The notes below the pieces were generated by a model. It saw nothing but the letters and a program-made list of their open reading frames with translations. It was not told the origin of the DNA and ran no database searches. 9,141 nucleotides of DNA from JBBRNH01 sp038230415 (GTDB taxonomy: Bacteria; Bacteroidota; Bacteroidia; Cytophagales; Spirosomataceae): assembly GCA_038230415.1 (NCBI GenBank), contig JBBRNH010000135.1, positions 1 through 9,141 on the forward strand, written 5' to 3'. The stretch's first letter is position 1; the number at the start of each line of letters is the position of its first letter. Shown in pieces: positions 6,501 through 9,141 of this stretch. A program made the translations under genes and the position numbers.

Positions 6501-7145
6501 GTGCGGGAGCGTATTACCATCACTCACGTAACTAATCATGATGTAATCGTCTTTCTTAGCCCCGATTGCCGGGTTGGCAATGTCGGTCGGGCGGTCGCCA
6601 AGCGATACCAGATCGGTAAGTCCCGGCGTAAGGCCGGCTGTACTTACGCAGGGGGGATAGGCACAGTAATTTATTGTACCCGTGAAATAGACGTTGATAG
6701 CGGTTGCGTCGAAGTATTGGTTAAGCAGATTTGCTTCATCAGCCGGGTAGGTGAGCGTCGTTTGTGAATGGGGAGCCGTAAATATGCCGATGCCACTATT
6801 GACGATATAAAACTGAATGCTCGAGCTGGCAAATTTGGCATTCAGTATGTTGATTGCCGTAACAACCTCATCCGTTGTCCAGTAGCCGGACGTTTTCCAG
6901 GGTTTAATGCCCAGAAAAATAACGCCCCCCGCTGCTTTACGGGCTTGATTTGTCTGGGTTTCGGCTTGTTTGACATAGCTGGCAAACTTTTTAAGTTGCT
7001 CAGACGTAAAGTCGGGCGTGGCACAGTGCAGGGATTGGCGACCCTGCGGCTGTACAGTCTGCGCCAGAACCGGGCTGGCACACCAGCCGCACAGCACCAG
7101 CAGCAACACGAGCCACCGGCGAACGAAAATAGAGGTATAAGGCAT
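3507..7145 (-). CDS. Secreted M43 (pappalysin-type) metalloprotease with Ig-like and EYFFDT repeats
   Basis: The 1212-residue product starts with a signal peptide (residues 1-28, basic RR then WLVLLLVLCG, cleavage after VLA). The protease domain spans about 40-345. It has the zinc motif HEMGHYFGLLH (His215, Glu216, His219, His225) and a Met-turn NVMSPWG around Met307, typical of family M43. Next come an FN3-like domain (about 363-453) and three related Ig-like domains (about 454-540, 657-749 and 1050-1139, each with a G-x-(S/P)PWT or SPFSL core and a late ACG or SCG). A SprB-like segment (about 544-655, ending in INGCPSTPYSF) lies between the first two. Four tandem units beginning with EYFFDT-like words fill about 753-1047. 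The C-terminus (about 1143-1212) is a G-x-W-x-x-P-x-x-W-x-CGRLP module, not the usual T9SS C-terminal sorting domain. It should act outside the cell on a protein substrate. The gene is 96 bases downstream of the beta-helix gene and coupled to the LytTR gene. Confidence 0.92.
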   Translation of the reverse strand: MPYTSIFVRRWLVLLLVLCGWCASPVLAQTVQPQGRQSLHCATPDFTSEQLKKFASYVKQAETQTNQARKAAGGVIFLGIKPWKTSGYWTTDEVVTAINILNAKFASSSIQFYIVNSGIGIFTAPHSQTTLTYPADEANLLNQYFDATAINVYFTGTINYCAYPPCVSTAGLTPGLTDLVSLGDRPTDIANPAIGAKKDDYIMISYVSDGNTLPHEMGHYFGLLHTDQGAFAANCQDRERPIGGRAAGDTDRGDLIDDTDADPFGLYLANNINPPFSSSSCAFTGSAIHCDATLPSRTYVPPVNNVMSPWGSGFVALGNICAGLKVFSPHQVARMQSFLLPRLNTANQYQLQNGVPGVAVGPVVSLSLTDASLRITPVDLTITVADVPGKVGYILERATDAGFSTYIVANSTAETGGHVFRHYIPVPTPNTTWYFRVRATNGIVYSNVVSYSCAPTATFSGSQTVTDGQSATYTVALTGTPPWTVQVGGQTYSNVTTSPLQVVTNPFQALQNTYTQITTGGSVTNACGTAPLSGSASVTVLGICPVLSVAAIVTNISCGSLTGSAAIYMENFTSPESCTSCRRVVRNTTTGTSYTATYNFLDAFSYNNFGIFFYGIPLTYQFVGVATGLTAGQYTVDFTDINGCPSTPYSFTLIDRNTISGSTAVLSGPANNRIVKGQQTSIRVELTGTSPWTVVYSGRGGKQYAERNITTSSYDIAVLPDSSTTYRLVTVSNSCGASAVSGSASIIVVPALTNLEYFFDTEPGIGQATSIAVGFNQTIANQTIGLPVPTLSVGLHTLFMRGKDGNGYWGGVTAQPFIALGGQSSATNPIVGVEYSYDGATLPRTFVPVSATTNQAIALPIALSQTAGLHTLNTRVKDGQGRWSAYTITPFIVLGTGSNANEAVTQLDYYVDTDPGLGQATQLAYTPTSGAALSLSLNAAGLSAGTHTLVVRAKSSRNRWSINYVRSFLVQPGAGGINRIEYFFDTANPGFGSGQPFTLDAPGSTTVTGQALAGTSSLSVGAHSLNVRAQQGSGPGWSTTRTASFTVTPCATALATLYGSSTTTTDQVASISVLIGGNSPFSLTANGQTIGNITTSAASFTVALTVPGTYTLTPQSVGLAVANSCGTGQVGGSAVVTVLQGTNCTTMQTVKAGSWNDPTVWSCGRLPVVSDAVLIRHAVTVPAGFVSHAQKVGFEVNGKLSWGSASRLLLGL
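4005..4889 (-). repeat. Four tandem EYFFDT repeat units inside the protease
   Basis: Residues of about 753-1047 contain four units of roughly 65-80 residues. Unit 1 begins NLEYFFDTEPGIGQA, unit 2 VEYSYDGATLPRTF, unit 3 QLDYYVDTDPGLGQA and unit 4 RIEYFFDTANPGFGSG. Each runs on to a G-x-H-(T/S)-L-x-x-R-(G/V/A)-(K/Q) strand and a W at its end (YWGG, RWSAY, RWSIN, GWSTT), followed by a F-(I/L/T)-(A/V) strand. Unit 2 has lost the D-T-x-P-G-x-G part. The units have diverged well beyond DNA-level repetition, so they are old. Such units are common in surface and secreted proteins of this phylum; their ligand is unknown to me. Confidence 0.75.
5766..6056 (-). other. FN3-like domain of the M43 protease
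   Basis: Residues of about 363-453 carry the alternating strand pattern of a fibronectin type III domain, with GYILERATDAGFSTY, then TTWYFRVRATNG and YSNVVSYSC near its end. It links the catalytic domain to the first Ig-like domain and is likely a spacer or binding module. Boundaries are approximate. Confidence 0.6.
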
Positions 7146-7155
7146 GACGGGAAAG

Positions 7156-7205
7156 GTTTAGCCCCGGTGAGGGCCGTTTAGCCCCTCCCCTGTTTAGGGG
7201 AGGGC
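7156..7205. repeat. GC-rich inverted repeat with GTTTAGCCCC direct repeats
   Basis: Between the beta-helix and protease genes lies a hairpin: 7181-7191 pairs with 7196-7205 (TCCCCT/AGGGGA plus GCCC/GGGC with one bulged C) around the loop GTTT. The word GTTTAGCCCC occurs at 7156-7165 and again at 7176-7185, exactly 20 bases apart. There is no T-tract after the stem on either strand, so it does not look like an intrinsic terminator. From memory, intergenic AGGGGAGGGG-type palindromes recur in genomes of this phylum, so this may be a dispersed palindromic element. It would lie in the leader of the protease gene, where it could affect mRNA stability. Confidence 0.55.
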
Positions 7206-7241
7206 CGGGCCGACGTTTCGGTTGGGGTGGGGTAGGGTTTT

Positions 7242-8282
7242 TTAATTATTCGTCTGCGCCTTCACCGTCACGGTCAGCGTGCCGTTTTGGGTCACGGTCA
7301 GCGGCAGGGTAAGCTGCGTGATGGTCGGCACAAACGGAATGCCGCCGATGATATACGGGTCGTCGCCCCCGAAGGCACCGGCATCCACCCCGCCCTCGCC
7401 CGCGCCTTTGGCCGGCGACCCGACCGCCAACGTGTAGCGTTGTTCGAGGGCCAGGCCATTGGGATTGTTGGGAAAACCGGCCCAGTATTTAGTCCGGTCG
7501 GCACCGCTCGTGTTGCCCGCCCGCGAAATGGTGATTGCCCATACGTTACCCACAAACACCGGAGGCAATACATTCTCCAAATTTCCGGTTGCGGCCCCAC
7601 CGAAGATGTTGTTTTTATAGATAAAGGGCAGTATGGGTTGGCCGTAGCCTGGCCCATTTACGCTGTATACAGTATAAGCATCATTTGAGTTATCGAAATC
7701 GAAAGTGTTGTTGATAACCTCGCCCGACACCCGTCCGTAAAACGTGAAGCCACCAATACACATATTATTACGGATCGAGACGTTGTAGGTCGTGTTGTTG
7801 GTGAAACCACTGCCATCAAGACCACTAACATGAATTTGACCTGCCCGCATCCAGTTCTGCCGGATCACGACGTTATTTGCCATCCACCCGAACGCGGTTA
7901 CAGGATTGCTGCCGACAAAAATCTCCGTCGTGTTGTTGCGGATGATGCTCACGTTTGAGGTTTCGGCATACACGTTATTGGTCGTAAAGCCCGTCAGCAC
8001 CGAGCCATCCGAGCCGGGCAGAAACCGAACCTGACTTACGGTTGACTCGCCCGTGCCGCCGGTGTTGCCCCCGAAATAGCCCGTGCCGATGAGCGTCAGC
8101 CGTTTGGGAATCGCAATATCGCCGTAGTTGCCGCCATCCACGTAGATAATATCCCCGGCAGTGGCAGCGGTGAGGGCGTTGGGCAGACTTTGGCCCGCCT
8201 GCACCCGGATTAAGGCTTGGGCAGATGCGCCGATAGCCGACAGGCCAATCAGGAGGGCAGAAATGAGTAAGCGGAGTGTCAT
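7242..8282 (-). CDS. Secreted right-handed parallel beta-helix protein
   Basis: The 346-residue product has a clean signal peptide (MTLRLLISALLIGLSAIG, cleavage after ASA at 21). The sequence then opens with ALIRVQAGQSLPNAL and GDIIYVDGGNYGDIAIPKRLTLIGTG (about 43-68), the usual entrance to a pectate-lyase-like solenoid. Asn-rich rungs follow: NVSIIRNNTTEIFVG (110-124), NNVVIRQNWM (136-145), NVSIRNNMCIGGFTF (167-181), GEVINNTFDF (187-196) and FIYKNNIFGG (220-229). The C-terminal region has SPAKGAGEGGVDAGAFGGDDPY (289-310) and a strand-rich tail (about 318-346). Such proteins bind or cleave polysaccharides, but no catalytic residues can be assigned, so binding or structural roles remain possible. 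The frame runs on upstream to 8435, but that extension crosses the terminator and has no family resemblance, so ATG 8282 with its signal peptide is chosen. It is the first gene of the unit leading to the protease and LytTR genes. Confidence 0.9.
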   Translation of the reverse strand: MTLRLLISALLIGLSAIGASAQALIRVQAGQSLPNALTAATAGDIIYVDGGNYGDIAIPKRLTLIGTGYFGGNTGGTGESTVSQVRFLPGSDGSVLTGFTTNNVYAETSNVSIIRNNTTEIFVGSNPVTAFGWMANNVVIRQNWMRAGQIHVSGLDGSGFTNNTTYNVSIRNNMCIGGFTFYGRVSGEVINNTFDFDNSNDAYTVYSVNGPGYGQPILPFIYKNNIFGGAATGNLENVLPPVFVGNVWAITISRAGNTSGADRTKYWAGFPNNPNGLALEQRYTLAVGSPAKGAGEGGVDAGAFGGDDPYIIGGIPFVPTITQLTLPLTVTQNGTLTVTVKAQTNN

Positions 8283-8316
8283 AATAGATGCGTTGGTTAA
8301 TGGCTTATGTCCTGGG

Positions 8317-8324
8317 CAAAGGTG
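8317..8324 (-). promoter_or_regulatory. Possible -7 element for the beta-helix operon
   Basis: Read on the minus strand, CACCTTTG differs from the Bacteroidota consensus TAnnTTTG at one position and lies 34 bases before the ATG at 8282, a leader of about 27 bases. No clear TTG is seen at the -33 position. A perfect palindrome (8346-8363) lies just upstream, which would suit an operator for an activator. Confidence 0.4.
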
Positions 8325-8345
8325 CGCCTTGCCGGAGGCCGGTCT

Positions 8346-8363
8346 ATACGGCATTTGCCGTAT
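8346..8363. promoter_or_regulatory. Perfect 18-base palindrome upstream of the beta-helix gene
   Basis: ATACGGCATTTGCCGTAT has eight-base arms that are exact inverse complements around a two-base TT centre. It lies 64 bases before the beta-helix start codon and about 22 bases upstream of the candidate -7 element. It could be an operator for a dimeric regulator. On the plus strand it is followed by a short T run, but no plus-strand gene precedes it, which makes a terminator role less likely. LytTR proteins normally recognise direct repeats, so this site need not belong to the LytTR gene of the same unit. Confidence 0.45.
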
Positions 8364-8378
8364 TTTTGGGGTAATTGC

Positions 8379-8413
8379 AAAAAAAATGCGTTCCGGCAGA
8401 TCTGCCGGAACGC
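8379..8413 (-). terminator. Intrinsic terminator of the YD-type gene
   Basis: On the minus strand a perfect 26-base inverted repeat (8388-8413, arms of 13 bases with GTTCCGGCAGA and its complement) is followed after one A by eight T residues (plus-strand A-run 8379-8386). It lies 30 bases past the stop codon of the YD-type gene at 8444. Stem strength and T-tract match a classical Rho-independent terminator, so the right-hand unit is probably separated from the beta-helix operon. Confidence 0.88.
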
Positions 8414-8443
8414 AACAATCAACTACTCTCCCCAACCAGCCGG

Positions 8444-9031
8444 TTACTGGCAGTTCGCGTAGGTATACGTTTGGGTAGTCTGGTAATTATTGAGCATACT
8501 CGTGACTTTTCTTGTCCGCGTGGTCAGGTAGCCTTTGCTATTCGCCTGATACTGATTCTGGATATCCGTGGCTACAGCCCCGTTCACATAACTGACCTGG
8601 CGGCTGATGGGTAAATCAGCCGTTCCAACCAGCGAAAAAGTCGGGAAACCTTTATAGGAAATCGTTGGGCTTTGTTTGACTGGCGTAGCGGCAAACTCGT
8701 AGGTCGTATATCCCGTCACCACACCAGTAGCATTCACCGACTCTTCCTTTGTATTATGCCCGCCAGCATCATACATGAACCGTGTTTTTGAGCCATCGGA
8801 GTTTGGATAGGCCGCTATCCGGCCATTTTCTATCGTGATGGGTAGTATTTTTCCATCGTTGTTGGTGTTACTGCCACTGGTCAACACACCACCGCTGAAC
8901 GAAAACGTAGATGTGACTTTATACTGCGGAAGGCTGATCGTGGTGGTGACAGCCGCTATGTTGCCAGTAGTATCGTAACTATATATCCTCTGAAGTGTGG
9001 TGTTAAGTAGGTGCTTGTAATTATGTTTCAT
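8444..9031 (-). CDS. YD-repeat-like hypothetical protein, probably lacking its N-terminus
   Basis: The product is 195 residues from ATG 9031. It has repeated Y/F-x-Y-D words of the YD/RHS-like type: RIYSYDTTGNIAAV (15-28), TRFMYDAGGHNTKEE (83-97), a GYTTYEFAATPVKQ segment (107-120), YKGFP (126-130), QVSYVNGAVATDIQNQYQ (145-162), and the ending QTYTYANCQ (187-195), which I recall from secreted or lipoprotein-type hypothetical proteins of Spirosoma relatives. Those normally start with a signal peptide and a Cys-rich segment. Here there is neither, and the frame is closed by a TGA just upstream of 9049, so the gene looks 5'-truncated or newly started. A TTG at 9049 is an alternative start but adds only six residues. 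It overlaps the preceding CDS by 11 bases and ends 30 bases before a strong terminator. Function unknown. Confidence 0.65.
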   Translation of the reverse strand: MKHNYKHLLNTTLQRIYSYDTTGNIAAVTTTISLPQYKVTSTFSFSGGVLTSGSNTNNDGKILPITIENGRIAAYPNSDGSKTRFMYDAGGHNTKEESVNATGVVTGYTTYEFAATPVKQSPTISYKGFPTFSLVGTADLPISRQVSYVNGAVATDIQNQYQANSKGYLTTRTRKVTSMLNNYQTTQTYTYANCQ

Positions 9032-9141
9032 TAAAATCACTAAACTCAATTTTCAGGTGGATACCTACATTCGCCAAGCACCGATTCACGGCATAAGCCA
9101 GATCATCAGCTTGCCCATAATCCTGGGGGCGCAACCAACCC
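9021..9141 (-). CDS. C-terminal end of an unrecognised CDS (runs off the window)
   Basis: Reading the minus strand from the window edge gives an open frame of 39 residues before TAA at 9021-9023. It runs GWLRPQDYGQADDLAYAV and then NRCLANVGIHLKIEFSDFNET. The composition is protein-like (an acidic amphipathic helix followed by a strand) and it matches the direction of the next gene, so I take it as the end of a real gene entering from the right. I do not recognise the family. Its stop lies inside the YD-type gene, whose ATG at 9031 overlaps it by 11 bases, which suggests either translational coupling or a join created by a deletion. Confidence 0.55.
   Translation of the reverse strand, partial: GWLRPQDYGQADDLAYAVNRCLANVGIHLKIEFSDFNET

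Noticed and set aside
7152..7162. CTAAACCTTTC on the minus strand as a promoter just before the protease gene
   Set aside because: It resembles TAnnTTTG only with shifted spacing and lacks the final G, so a separate protease promoter is not supported.
6768..7181. Plus-strand open frame of 137 codons opposite the protease start
   Set aside because: It lies antisense to the signal peptide and catalytic domain region of a clearly real gene, and its composition is that of a shadow frame.
8283..8435. N-terminal extension of the beta-helix gene to 8435
   Set aside because: It would translate through the terminator hairpin and palindrome and would bury a clear signal peptide 51 residues inside the protein.
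1..9141. CRISPR array, tRNA, rRNA, or insertion sequence
   Set aside because: No regularly spaced short repeats, tRNA-like folds, rRNA segments or transposase motifs were seen on either strand by eye.

Overview
The window looks like chromosomal DNA of a Bacteroidota bacterium, most likely order Cytophagales near Spirosoma or Rudanella. This rests on family resemblance recalled without a database search. The supporting signs are a long-form NIF3 protein with the residues typical of the phylum, secreted multi-domain proteins with Ig-like and EYFFDT-type repeats, a stand-alone LytTR regulator, a YD-type protein ending in YANCQ, AT-rich starts without clear Shine-Dalgarno sites, and promoter elements of the Bacteroidota form TAnnTTTG.

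Left part (1-2086): after about 140 bases with no convincing gene there is a decayed 3' fragment of a ridA-like gene (minus). It is followed by an NTF2/SnoaL-like gene (minus), a divergent PD-(D/E)XK nuclease-like orphan (plus), and an intact ridA-family gene (minus). The last 99 bases of the intact ridA match the fragment at 139-237 in 93 positions, so the SnoaL and nuclease-like genes are bracketed by a direct repeat about 1.4 kb apart. The intact ridA is divergent from the next gene, and promoter-like elements lie between them.

Middle (2087-3510): a full-length NIF3/YqfO-type gene (plus) runs tail to tail into a small LytTR gene (minus). The two share the palindrome TTAA as overlapping stop codons.

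Right part (3187-8282, minus strand): this holds what looks like one transcription unit, read from right to left. It begins with a secreted right-handed beta-helix protein, continues with a 1212-residue secreted M43 (pappalysin-type) metalloprotease carrying Ig-like and EYFFDT repeats, and ends with the LytTR regulator. The LytTR start codon overlaps the protease stop codon (ATGA), so translation of a giant exported protein and a cytoplasmic regulator is probably coupled. The biological role of this cassette is not known to me.

Right edge (8379-9141, minus strand): a strong hairpin-plus-T-tract terminator closes an upstream unit. That unit consists of the C-terminal end of an unrecognised CDS entering from outside the window and a YD-type protein that lacks the expected signal peptide and overlaps the unrecognised CDS by 11 bases.
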